A stretch of 64,000 nt of DNA. Origin: Xenopus tropicalis (Eukaryota > Chordata > Amphibia > Anura > Pipidae). The stretch is taken from assembly GCF_000004195.4 (NCBI RefSeq), contig NC_030683.2, positions 69,101,764 to 69,165,763 of the forward strand, read 5' to 3'. The translations under genes and the position numbers were made by a program. Each line of letters begins with the position of its first letter. Positions within the stretch are counted from its first letter, which is position 1. The notes below the pieces were generated by a model. The model had not been told where the DNA came from, did no database searches, and saw nothing but the letters and a program-made list of their open reading frames with translations. Shown piece by piece: positions 1 through 10,912 of the stretch.

Positions 1-1148
1 AATTGTTCAATTGCAACCACCTGGGCTTACTAAGGGAGGAGGTGAGCACGACCAAAGAAGTGAAGAGGGGTTAACAAAATGTTAAGGTCTCCAGTGGCTC
101 CGCAAGGTAATTCAGAACCTGCCTAACATACAGTTAAGAGTTCGATCACAGGCAGGTCCTGACAAACCCCAATATTATGATGGCAGAGTACAGATTTGTA
201 CTTGTGTTTTTTACAAGTGCTTCAAGAAATGCAGTATTAAAGTAGAACTAATGCTTAACAAAGAATGAGGGTACAAATGCTGCACATTATATTGTGAGGT
301 TCTGTAGCAGCTCTAGGCAACTACAGCCTTAGCAGTGAAGATCTGGGCACGGGAATATGCTCCCAGTAGCTCCTCATCTTCTTTTCTGCAGATTTACTGG
401 TCATCTTTTGTACTGCTCTCAGTTACTGAGCTTAGGGACTGGCTCACAATATACTATACATTTAGAATATAGAATAATAGGAAGTCCTGATACAAGGTTG
501 ATTGCTAATTGTCCTAGATTCTCATTACAAAGCAGCTCAGAAAGCAGTGACATTTGCATCAGAATTTAATAAACAGCCCTTTTGACAGGTGAACTTCATT
601 TTTTACTTGATGATTTGAGATAAATCCTAAACTTAGCTTCTCAACAGCTCAGGGCACACTGAGCATGTACATGTTACTGACACCCCTATTAAAATCCAAG
701 ATGGTGAGCTGATTTGAATGCATGAATCATAACTGTTATAGAGATGCTGAACCTTATGGCTGGCACAGTAATGTGAGTATATTGAATACAACATTTCTAG
801 CCATATTGGTTTTAGGCTTCATTTCCCCTTTAACAAATAAATTATTTTAGTTCTATTTATAATAGTAAAATCTCCAGTGGCAAAATAATTACCCACAACC
901 AACAAATGATAAGTTTAGGACAGTGACATGATCCCTCTGTCAGGGTTTTCTTCTTTCCCAGTAGCTAATGGTTGGGGATAAAGCCGTTGTGGATATTGAG
1001 CATCTAGGCCATTAACAATAGGGAAAAGATGTTCAAGGGGCCCCTAAAGGAGATAAGTTAAAGAGTCCCTAACAAAACTACTCCCTGTCCCATGTCTCAT
1101 GTGCCTAAATATTATATTACAGGTATATTTGAATTGCAGCCTTCCTTC
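1..1148. other. AT-rich host DNA, no gene seen
   Basis: Only short, unconvincing open frames are present. I see no terminal inverted repeats, LTRs, splice-bounded exon candidates or RNA genes. It runs up to the target-site duplication of the first hAT element. Confidence 0.6.
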
Positions 1149-1156
1149 TTGCACAC

Positions 1157-1648
1157 TAGTGATGGCCGAAATGTTTCACCAGGCATGGATTTGCGGCGAA
1201 TTTCCACGTTTTGCCATTGGCAAATTGTTACGCGAAACGGATGAAAAAATTTGCAGAATAGCTGCACGTTCAAAAATTGTAGCAAGAATAGTCGCGGGCG
1301 TCAAATGAATAGTCACGCGGGCAAAATTGTTGCAAGAATAGTCGCAGGCGTCAAAAGAATAGTCACACGTCAAAAATTGTCTCAAGAATAGTCGCGGGCG
1401 TCAAAAGAATAGTCGTGCGGCCAAAATTGTCGCAAGAATAGTCTCAGGCGTCAAAAGTATAGTCGCACATTCAAAATTGTGGCAAGAATACTCGCAGGCG
1501 TCAAAAGAATAGTCGCACATCAAAAGAATAGTCGCGCGTCAAAAGAATAGTCGCAGGCGACAATTTTTTTTCCTCGCAACATTTTTGCCATTTCGAATCT
1601 CAACAAATTTATTGGCGAAGTGAAACGGGACAGATTCACTTGTCACTA
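1157..1648. mobile_element. hAT-type MITE, family A copy 1
   Basis: The 492-bp element starts TAGTGATGG and ends TTGTCACTA. It is flanked on both sides by the same 8-bp sequence, TTGCACAC (1149-1156 and 1649-1656), which is the hallmark of hAT transposition. There is no transposase, so it is non-autonomous. Its interior is a CpG-rich tandem array. Two other copies with the same termini lie at 32764-33011 and 37989-38358. Confidence 0.85.
1268..1555. repeat. ~50-bp tandem array inside the hAT MITE
   Basis: About five diverged units built around CAAAATTGT, AAGAATAGTCGC and GGCGTCAAAAGAATAGTC follow one another with a period near 50 bp and end in shorter partial units. The unit is CpG-rich against an AT-rich background. 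The array accounts for most of the length difference between this copy and the 248-bp copy at 32.8 kb. Confidence 0.75.
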
Positions 1649-1656
1649 TTGCACAC

Positions 1657-4200
1657 ATTAAAACATTATGAGATGGAGGAATTGAATCGGTCAAGGACAG
1701 AAATAAAAGGTTGCCTATAGTACTCCTGACTAATTCTACTTTAAGACGTGGATGGGGTAGAACTGTGAAGGAGAACAGCAGAGAGTCCTGTCTTCATCCT
1801 GTTTGTAGGGAATGGTTTGTATTAGTCATGAAGGGTTTATACTTATAACTGCATAACTGTAAGCAGTTGTTTACAATGTGATTAAAAATCATAAAGCCTC
1901 GTTTCTCCCTGACATGAATCTCCAAGAAACAACATTCAGTCTAGTGATTCAGTGAGGGAAGTATGCCAGAGCAGGTTTCCTAAATATTTATTGTGGTCAT
2001 CAGGAAAATGATAAAGTTGAAAACATATCTTTTGTATCCCCTCAAAATATCATGTACGTGGCACATTCTCTGGGAATTGATCTCATGTATCTGCATGGCC
2101 ATCATTAGGTTATTTCTGTTATGCCTGTAGTGTTTGTGACTGCTACAGTATACTCTATGCCACCATAATATCATTCAATGTTCCTTCTAATTTCTTCCTG
2201 GCTGCGTGTGGAAATAAAATTTATTTGTGCGCACTTTATTAAACCATGTGTGCACTTTAAAGGGGACATTGATATCACTGTATTCTTGTCACTCACTGGT
2301 GTTAATTTTAATCAGGCTGTCACATTCAAAAACACATTTAACATTTAACACATTTAATATACTGTACATCAAACTAGGAAATTTTGAAGGCCAAGAATCA
2401 GGAAAGTGTTAACAAACTGACAGGTCAAAATTGATAGATGTGCCAATTTGTCTGAATGTGTTTGAATGCTTTAAAAATTCAACCACATTCACTTGCAATA
2501 TGTATCAGTAATTAGTGCTGTGTACAGACACCTTCTGAATCATTAATCCCAGATGCAAATGGCATACTGGCATTAATGATTTGGATAATTATTTAATTAT
2601 TACATATAAAACAATTGTGAACTCTTTTACAGTTATCCCAATGCAAATATTTGTGGTGTTTTTTTCACTAAAATTCAATTGAACATATCAGAAACCTTTG
2701 CCAACTTTGTTTTATACAAAAAATGAAATTCAAAAATGCAAAAACTGGCTTTTGCAAAGCATGACCCTACCTGCTCAGGTCACTTAACTGAAAGCAGGCA
2801 AGGGAGTAATGCTGCTTGTCAAGGACATTTATACTGGAATGTTCCCATGATTTTAGCTGTGTGAACCAAAGCTCCACAGAGCCAAAGATGAGAAGCACTT
2901 AACTCTCTGTGAAGTCTTTATGAACACACAGCTGAAAACTTAAAAGAAAATAATTCAGGCCGGTACATTGTAGAGTGTACAAATCAAGAGCTGCCTGTGA
3001 CAAAGTTACCTATGAATAAATAGTGAGACTAGTGTGCCACATTCAGCAAAGGGAGGAATAAAATATTCTTATTAAACTTTTCAGAGCTGCCTCCCTGCTA
3101 TAATTTCATAGAAATAATAAAGTTGAAATTCAGCTTTTATATGACTGAGTGTTCTATTTAGGACTAGATATTATTCGTTGTAATAATATCCATACCATGA
3201 CAAATGAATTCTTAAAAAAATCAGAAAAAAAATCTTTAATTGTAAGAAGCTCATTAAAAACATATATCCTTAAGTTATATATTGTAAACTCAGACCAAGT
3301 GCAATATCAGAACACAACCTGGGATTTTAGTTAATATTGAAACAAGCAATATTCAAATGGACAGGCATTTTCAATAAAAAGATTAAGATTTCCAACATGT
3401 CTTATTGCCAGAGTGCATCTTTACTGCATAGTCTTAGACAATGAGTGGGGGGGGGGGTTGCATTTTATATAAAAATGTGTGTCCTTGTGCGCCCTCTATA
3501 GGGAGTCATTGGAGATTTGATGTGACAGCATCTAGATTAGTTTGAGAGGGGCATTCTGAGAACATATTAATGTGCTATATGCTGGAGAAAGGTTCTTTTA
3601 ATTTAGTTGGCATAGGAAGAGTAATATGCGTAGGGACTATGGCCAAATGATCATTGATGCCTGCAAAGAATAGGTATTGTAGTGTTGATTGATCTTGTTC
3701 CTTTCTTATGGAAATGTAAGTTTGGAGGCTAGAAATTACAAAATATTTGGTTATGTGGCCAGTTGACAGTTTTTTTCTTTCAAATTATATATTTTATTTT
3801 GCATGAAGTATACTATAGAGCGCAGACATTTGACATGTACAATAACCTACATAAAAAACTTTTTATACAGATTATTTTTTCAGTTGGCGGGTGCCAAAAA
3901 CAAATCAGTGGTTTAAAAAGTACAACGTAATAGGAATTGAAATAGTAGTGCTTACCTACCATGGATGACTCAATTGTATAGAAACCAGTAACAAAACTCC
4001 AGATTCAAGCCTGGAAATTCCCCTATTTTTGAGTAGAGAGCATAATGGTCCCATTGCGTTGGTCCAAACACAGGAGAACAAAGCATGAATGGGGTTAGCA
4101 GGAGGATCAGATATGTCCGTGCCTAAGGGGTGCCCCCTGTGCCCTTTACTGCTTCAGCATTTGGTCTGTACTGGTAATAAATAGGCCCTATACTTATATA
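1657..4200. other. AT-rich host DNA, no gene seen
   Basis: No supported coding region. There is a short G-run near 3447-3457 and a lone TTAAAGGGG-like string near 2256 without a matching right end. Nothing else stands out. Confidence 0.5.
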
Positions 4201-4213
4201 TATATTAAAAAAC

Positions 4214-4255
<42 letters not shown>

Positions 4256-4374
4256 ACATTATATATACATATATATATATATTGAACATGGGAAGCCAGC
4301 ACTCACGCTATAAATCAATTTATTAAGGTGAACAGACGACTAACTTTTAGGCTGACACACCAGCCTTTGTCAAA

Positions 4375-4427
<53 letters not shown>
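4195..4427. repeat. (TA)n microsatellite blocks
   Basis: Three long alternating TA tracts (about 4196-4248, 4259-4280 and 4378-4427) surround a non-TA segment at 4281-4377. Frames rich in alternating Tyr and Ile across this region are translations of the dinucleotide repeat and not genes. Confidence 0.95.
4281..4377 (-). mobile_element. Penelope-like terminal fragment with decayed hammerhead-like core
   Basis: On the minus strand the segment reads TTTGACAAAG, then a perfect 5-bp hairpin (GGCTG, 6-nt loop, CAGCC; plus-strand 4350-4365), then TAAAAGTTAGTC. This parallels the hammerhead order CUGANGA, helix II, GAAA, short helix III, GUC. The positions corresponding to G8 and G12 are substituted, so it should be inactive. 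Hammerhead ribozymes are known from the terminal repeats of Penelope-like elements. Assignment to that class is inferred from the motif alone. Confidence 0.4.
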
Positions 4428-4432
<5 letters not shown>

Positions 4433-4507
4433 TACAACACACTCTTTTACTTATTTTCTTCTTAATTACATTTATTAAATGGTTAATAAACTGCAGATCA
4501 GAGATGG

Positions 4508-4591
<84 letters not shown>

Positions 4592-4673
4592 AGCCATCTC
4601 TGATCTGCAGTTTATTAACCATTTAACAAATGTAATTAAGAAGAAAATAAGTAAAAGAGTGTGTTGTATCTCA
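4428..4673. repeat. 87-bp perfect-type inverted repeat around (AT)n
   Basis: The left arm (4428-4514) and right arm (4587-4673) are reverse complements over 87 nt with one mismatch noticed by eye (ACATTTATTAAA against ACATTTGTTAAA). The 72-bp spacer is pure alternating AT, itself self-complementary, so the whole 246 bp can fold into one hairpin or extrude as a cruciform. No transposon termini or TSD are evident. Confidence 0.9.
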
Positions 4674-6464
4674 AATGCAGTAACTTAACTATTAAGACAT
4701 AAAACAAGTGCCTGTTATGTGGGTGTATAAGTAAGGTAGACTTCCCTGACCTAAGCTTACAAAAAAAATTAAAAAAAAAAAAAGCCAGCTGTCTGCAGGA
4801 TAGAAAGGTTAACAGGGTTCCATGCATGCTTAATGAATTTTATATTCTACATCATCTGCAGATCCTGCTGCTACTGTGCCATAACGGCATACTCCCCATC
4901 TTGTGCATGTGCTGTCTGTATATTAAAAGTGAGTTATTTGAACATCACTGTCTGCTGTTCTCCCTGTTGAGTAAGGAATCTGCCATTAATAGTATAATAT
5001 GCGTGCATGCCTATGCTTTTTGGGGAGATCTACACTGCTGCTGGACAGATTTACTGTACGGCAGAATAACTGGCAGGCTTTCTAATCCCCAGCAATTTAT
5101 ATGCTACAAAGCGTGTCAGCGCTCTGAGCTGGAAATCTCTTTCTACTCTCTCTACTGCTCTTTAGATCTCTACTTTAAAGTTTAACCCCCTCAATGCATA
5201 GAAAAAACTAAATGTTATAGATAAAGAAATATTCTAGTAAACTATTCAGAAGCATATACAGTAGGCACATGACAAAATGAAGTTGTGCCCTCTGTCTATT
5301 TATAATACCCCCTACTAGCATGACATATTTACGTAGACTAGAGATCCTTCTAATGCTGGAAGAGGTTAACAGAAAGAGACATCAATGGTCTGGGGCTATA
5401 AATGTGTTCTAAATGTTACAACCCATGGAGGAATTTAATTCTGCTCATTCCTTGCAAAGCATTATGGGCTATAGCATTCAGCCAAGATACAGCCACACAG
5501 CTACACAGACCCACGCAGGTAGATTTTTCAAATGCAAAATAAGTGTTTTATATTATCCTAAAATGAACATGTTTTTTACTATCAAATTCACATTACAGAG
5601 TGCAATTTAAAATTCTGTACGTCTGTGTGTTCCTGCAGCAACGTGATTTTTGCTACCTCCGGCTGCTTTTAACACAGTAATGTGTTTACAAAAGCTTCCC
5701 TGTGCAAAATTAATGTAAAACATTTGTTTTACAAATCATAATGTAGTAACAAAATGTCTTGTGTTTATGCATACATTTTGAATTAGGAACTCTCTGTATT
5801 TTTTCCATTGAGCTGTTTCACTGTAATGGAGCTCATTTTAGTGAAGGCATGCATGATTCCAACGTATATTTGGAGGAAGTCTGTGCTAAAGCCTTTAAAA
5901 GAAAAAATATGTTGCATTTAAGAGCAAAAATATTTACTGTAAGTTTATTAGAGCAAGAATTCAAAACTAGAGCAAGAACGGCTAACTTACTAACTTTAAG
6001 TATGTTGTTAATTTATGGTTATAACCCTTAAAACTTTGCATTCACTATTTAATGGATAAATTCAGGCTTATTAATAAAATGCCTCTCCCCTCTCTCAGTA
6101 ATGTTTATACAACAGGCCTACTGATATTGGTAAACGAGTCTCAGAGCATGCCAAACACAGTTAAAAGGGGTTTACTTATAATTCCTGTGGAATGCCTTAC
6201 ACAATTTCCTGATGATGCCTGATTGATGCAGGCTGCTGTGGGAACCCTGAAGCTACTCCCAAGGGTCTGTAGCTTTAGGGCTCCTTGGCATCAATAGGTG
6301 ATTTGCAAAAGGAGGCAGGATGGAAAGTGCAACTATGTGGAAGTGAAGGAGCGGCTTTGAACACAACTAACGCACCTACAATGGTACAGCCACAATGGCA
6401 TTTTCCTCATAAATGACCCCTTAAATATCCATTTCATGGGCAGAGGTTACATGAATAAAAAATA
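4674..6464. other. Host DNA, no gene seen
   Basis: Open frames up to about 119 codons occur here but have no recognisable domain and no splice-site support. No terminal repeats recognised. Confidence 0.5.
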
Positions 6465-6794
6465 CAGGTATAGGACCCATTATCCAGAATGCTCGGGACC
6501 AAGGGTATTCCGGATAAGGGGTCTTTCCGTAATTTGGATTTCAATACCTTAAGTCTGCTAAAAAAAATCAATAAAACATTAATTAAACCCAATAGGATTT
6601 TTTTGCATCCAATAAGGATTAATTATATCTTAGTTGGAATCAATTACAAGGTTCTGTTTTATTTCTACATAGAAAAAGGAAATCAGTTTTAAAATTCTGA
6701 ATTATTTGATTAAAATGGAGTCTATGGGAGACGGGCATTCTGTAATTCGGAGCTTTCTGGATAATGGGTTTCCGGATAAGGGGTCCGATACCTG
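6465..6794. mobile_element. Tc1/mariner-like MITE (CAGGTAT ends), copy 1
   Basis: The 330-bp palindromic element has termini CAGGTATAGGACCC and its approximate reverse complement GGTCCGATACCTG, flanked by TA on both sides. It is non-coding. Related copies are at 7049-7362, 39739-40390, 41640-41967 and 63542-63869. Superfamily placement rests only on the TA duplication. Confidence 0.8.
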
Positions 6795-7048
6795 TATATA
6801 GATAGACTATGTATTTCATTTGTAAAAAACAATGTCCTCAGCAGATACCAATAACCATACTCAACCATAATATTAGAAATCAGACAAATTCACTGTTTCC
6901 TATTTGGGAAGTATTGCTTCTAGAAGGCAGGACAAATACCTTGTCCTTTGCACCTTGGCTTAATTAAGTTGCAAACTGAAAGAACAACATATTTTTGTTG
7001 CTCACTAGTTCTACTGTAAATCTGCAATGTATGCTGACCCTGCAGATA

Positions 7049-7362
7049 CAGGTATGGGATGCATTATCCAGAAACCCATTATCCAGAAAGCCCCAAATTA
7101 CAGGCAAGGCCATCTCCCACAGACTCCATTAAAATCAAATAATTGCAAATTAAAACATTTAATTAAAAACAATTTCATTTATTTCATTATTAATAATAAC
7201 AAAATACCTTGTACTTGTTTCCATATAAGATATAATAAATCCTTAGTGGGGGCAAATCAATCCTATTGGATTAGAAAAAGTATGGTTTTCAAAATTATGG
7301 AAACATCCCTTATCCGGAAAACCCCAGGTTCCGAAAGTTCTGGATAATAGATCCTATACCTG
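7049..7362. mobile_element. Tc1/mariner-like MITE (CAGGTAT ends), copy 2
   Basis: A more diverged 314-bp relative of the element at 6465. It begins CAGGTATGGGATGC after TA and ends GATCCTATACCTG. The right-hand TA is mutated to TC. The interior shows the same run of TTATCCAGAAA and TTATCCGGAAA blocks. Confidence 0.75.
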
Positions 7363-7732
7363 TCCAAAATTAGTGCTGGGTGTATGGTCCAGTTTTCATC
7401 GGTACAACAGTAAAAATATGTGCAATATGAGCAATTTTTCCTTTGTGCTAATCATTTTTGTTTTGAGTATAGTTAATACATGTTTTGCAAACACATAGCC
7501 AATGTGCCAAGAATGCATATCCATAAACAGAACACGCAGAACATCAGAAACAAAAGTAAATATCAGGCTGACCAACTAAAAAACTCAAAGTACAAACTGT
7601 ATTGTTAGAGTAGAGCCATATTTATGGTTACAAAGGTATCGGTTTGTAAATAAAAATGGCAGCCAAGACAAACAGAAGAGTCTCTAAAGATCTGTAAAAT
7701 GCAACTACTCTGTGTTTCATTTTCTTCTACAG

Positions 7733-7779
7733 GAAAAATTAAACTTTCTTCCAAAAGGAATCCTGTAATGGAAGAACAG
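7733..7779 (+). other. Possible 47-nt microexon
   Basis: A pyrimidine-rich tract ending TTCTTCTACAG precedes 47 nt that end in CAG followed by GTAACA, a good donor. One frame (phase with two leading bases) is open and reads KIKLSSKRNPVMEEQ. The other two frames contain stops. The protein is not recognised and no partner exon is identified, so this may be chance. Confidence 0.2.
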
Positions 7780-8000
7780 GTAACAAAAGAAACTAGTGGG
7801 CCCAGGTTTTCTTCATCTGTAGGGGGGCCTGGTCTGCTTCCTCTGTAGGGGATCCCTTAGCATTTTTGTCCATCTTAGGCTACCTGCAATTTTTTTATGC
7901 ACCATGGGTCACCCAAAATTTTACCCGGGGGAACCTGATTCTTGTGGGGTGCCTCCAAAGTAATACCACTGACATTGAATCTATATACAAACTACCAATT

Positions 8001-8533
8001 TACTGTATATACTCGAGTATAAGCCTAGTTTTTCAGCACCCAAAATGTGCTGAAAAAAGTCACCCTCGGCTTATACTCGAGTCGGGTGCCATGGGTCCCT
8101 CTAGACTAGCACCCTCTCTCCTTTGTGTGCAAATTAGGCCACCTGCAACCAGACCCTCCAGTGCCCTGGCCTAGGCTCCCACTAGCAATACTTATTTCCC
8201 CTTACACCCCTCCGGGACTGGGTCTTCTGCCAGTTTGCCAATGTGCAATGAGCATGGGGTAGTACTCATATTGTTTTTGTTGACCCTCTTCTCCGCTTAC
8301 AGAGCTAGTTTACTGTTTTTCTTTGAAATAAATATTAAAAAACATATACCCCACTGATGCCTCAATTAATGTAATTTTATTGGTATTTATTTTGATTATT
8401 AAAACTTAGCAGTAGCTGCTGCATTTCCCACCCTAGGCTTATACTCGAGTCAATAAGTTTTTCCAGTTTTCTTAGGTAAAATGAGGTACCTCGGCTTATA
8501 TTCGGATCGGCTTATACTCGAGTATATACGGTA
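8001..8533. mobile_element. Palindromic TA-flanked MITE (ACTCGAGTATAAGCC ends)
   Basis: Inverted termini read TACTGTATATACTCGAG and (reverse complement of the right end) TACCGTATATACTCGAG, each followed by TATAAGCC. The motif recurs internally near 8075 and 8440. TA at each end fits a Tc1/mariner-type duplication. There is no coding capacity. The exact family was not identified. Confidence 0.75.
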
Positions 8534-10195
8534 TATCTAATGGAAGCCACAGAGCTTAAAATAAATATCCGTTCTTCACAGAAATCTATTTAACCAGAGT
8601 TGTCTAAAAAATAGTGTTTCAGTCAAGTAAAGGTGTAATAAATATTATGAAAGAATGATGCTCTGAACTAGTAGGAAGGAAAAGTAGGAGGTGAAGATGT
8701 ACAACCGAACAAGGTGACAGATGAAGGAAATAGCCTCCCTGCAAGCATGTGAAGGCCAGCAGAGTGATGAAAATCTGAAATGCCTGAAACAGATGACACA
8801 AAGTAAACAGCTTGATCAAATGACTGATTAGATTTTTCTCTGTAATAATAAGTCTGTGCCTTGTACTTTATGCTAAATAAGTTAGCGCTAATATATATTG
8901 ATAGCAGAACAATCCTCTTTGTTTTTATGGGTTACATTTGTTATTTTTATAGCGTTACTGTATTTTGCTCCAAAGTACAGAAAGATCACTAATCTAGAAA
9001 ACCATACAGGCCCTAAATTAACTGTAGACAGAGAAAGTGTAACCCTTTTTTGGCCCAAAACAAGGTTTCCAGCTACTGTGATTTAGAGCATGGTTACTAT
9101 ATGAACCTCTCTAAGTGCCGGACCCTCCTGATTTTGTGTAGAGGAAGGTGGAGAAATACACATCTCTTGCTGCAAACAATCAATATAAAGGATGCCAGAA
9201 GTTCTTAATCATAAACACAGATTACTTACACAATACAGTGTTTGCATCGAGGTACATGGGTAGCAGTAATAGTCATGCACAGAGCAGATCACACTGATAC
9301 CACTATGGAGACTGACTTGGCAGGTTACCAGTTCACCTCTTTAAGATACCCTTTAATGACCTGGATCCCTTAGTAACCTGCATTCTTTTCCAATTTGCAA
9401 TCCCTTTACTTTCAGACAGAGTATCATTTGGTAGAGCAACCTCCAATCTAATAATCCTAAAATGAAGCTTAATGCTGTTCTTTTTAGCTGGCCTGTCTGC
9501 CTTATGCTCCTACAATGAACTATTACAGGTGTAATACCTATCACCTTGTTCATGGGTGTCCCTGTTCTGTGACTTAAAGGCTAAGTTCCCTCAAGACACT
9601 GCTCTTTACTGAAGACTTGTGTCCCAGGCTTCCCAGCAGTAACCACACTGTTTAGCAGGTAAATGCCAAAAAGTAAGAGCTGTGTGCTCACTCCTATTAT
9701 ATTAAACATAAACTTTAAATAGTCACTACTTCCCTTAACCAATAGCTAAAGTTGTTATCCCACACAGGGCATAGGTTACATTTACTCAGACTTCCAAAGC
9801 CAGTAGGAGGTTTAACCCTGGGTCCCTACAAATTTAAATATGATCCACAAAAATATTCTTTTAGTGACACTATACTGCATTTTGGAGCAAATTTTGGTTT
9901 TGCTTATTAGGGCATTATCAGAACCAGTAGACTTTTTCTACCATTAAATCCTGACAATGGTATTTCACATTAATCAAAGAGTCAATCTCTAACATGTGAA
10001 ATAGTGCAAAAAAATCACCAAAGCACATTGGCTTGGCTGTAACAGAATAAGATAGGTACTTCAGCATTGTAAACACAGTTCAATAGTAAATCAGTTACTT
10101 TTAGCTGAGCAAAAATATGACAATTAGATTAGGATGGGGTACCAGGCCTCCTATTCCAGTCCTCTTATCACCACTGAAAATCCTTATGGGTGAAG
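8534..10195. other. Host DNA, no gene seen
   Basis: Only short unconvincing open frames. No element termini recognised. Confidence 0.5.
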
Positions 10196-10204
10196 ACACA
10201 CTAG

Positions 10205-10912
10205 TACTAGTAGCAGCTACTTTTTCACAGCTAGGGATGTAGCGAACCTAAAAAAAAAGTTTGCGAACACGTTCGCGAACTTACGCCAAAAAGCGCGAAT
10301 ATTCTTGAACTTTGCGAACCCCATAGACTTCAATGGGAAGGCGAACTTTAAAACCTAGAAAAGCCATTTCTGGCCAGAAAACTGATTTTAAATTTGTTTA
10401 AAGGGTGCCACGACCTGGACAGGGGCATGCAGGAGGGGGATCAAGGGCAAAAATTTCTCTAAAAAATACTTTGTTGAAAAAGCGTTGCGTAAAAACGGGC
10501 AGACCTAGCGGAAATACGAGGCGTTTTTTGCTATTTCGCGCTATTGGCACCATGGAAACAGGATTTGCTTACACCAGTACTAGACTGAAAAACGCCATGT
10601 GTGGTTGTGCAGCGTTTTTTAGGCTGAGAAAAAACGCAGAGAAAAAACGCAGCGAAAAAAAAACGCGGCGAACCCAAATTGCGAACATACGCGGAAAGTT
10701 CGCAAACTTGCGCGTTCGCGAACACCCAATGTTCGCGCAAATTAGTTCGCCGGCGAACAGTTCGCTACATCTCTATTCACAGCTACTAGACTCCAGAAAA
10801 TACTGCCATAGACAATACTATTGCCTCTGCTAAAACACACATAGAGAAAGATTATCAGTAAATGATCAGCATTGTCTATTTTAGTACCCACGTAAAGTAG
10901 CTGCTACTAGTA
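10205..10912. repeat. Inverted-repeat element hosting a hAT insertion
   Basis: TACTAGTAGCAGCTACTTT at 10205-10223 is perfectly complementary in inverse to 10894-10912. With the 544-bp hAT and one TSD copy removed, the arms lie about 150 bp apart, so this looks like an older small foldback element whose left side was later hit by hAT family B. No clear TSD was found for the outer element. Confidence 0.55.
10232..10775. mobile_element. hAT-type MITE, family B copy 1
   Basis: The 544-bp element begins TAGGGATGTAGCGAAC and ends GTTCGCTACATCTCTA, with the 8-bp TSD TTCACAGC at 10224-10231 and 10776-10783. The interior is rich in GCGAAC/GTTCGC inverted motifs and AAAACGC blocks, strongly CpG-rich against flanking DNA. 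The 142-codon open frame here is non-genic. A second copy is at 21133-21660. Confidence 0.88.

Noticed and set aside
2250..2290. TTAAAGGGGACATTG as a T2 MITE left end
   Set aside because: No inverted right end or TTAA partner was found downstream.
4347..4622. Open frames rich in alternating Tyr-Ile on both strands
   Set aside because: They are translations of (TA)n microsatellites.
4826..5185. 119-codon plus-strand frame
   Set aside because: Cys/Leu-rich without domain, signal or splice support; consistent with chance in this composition.
10405..10833. 142-codon plus-strand frame
   Set aside because: Lies across the hAT family B MITE and its flank; basic composition comes from AAAACGC repeats.
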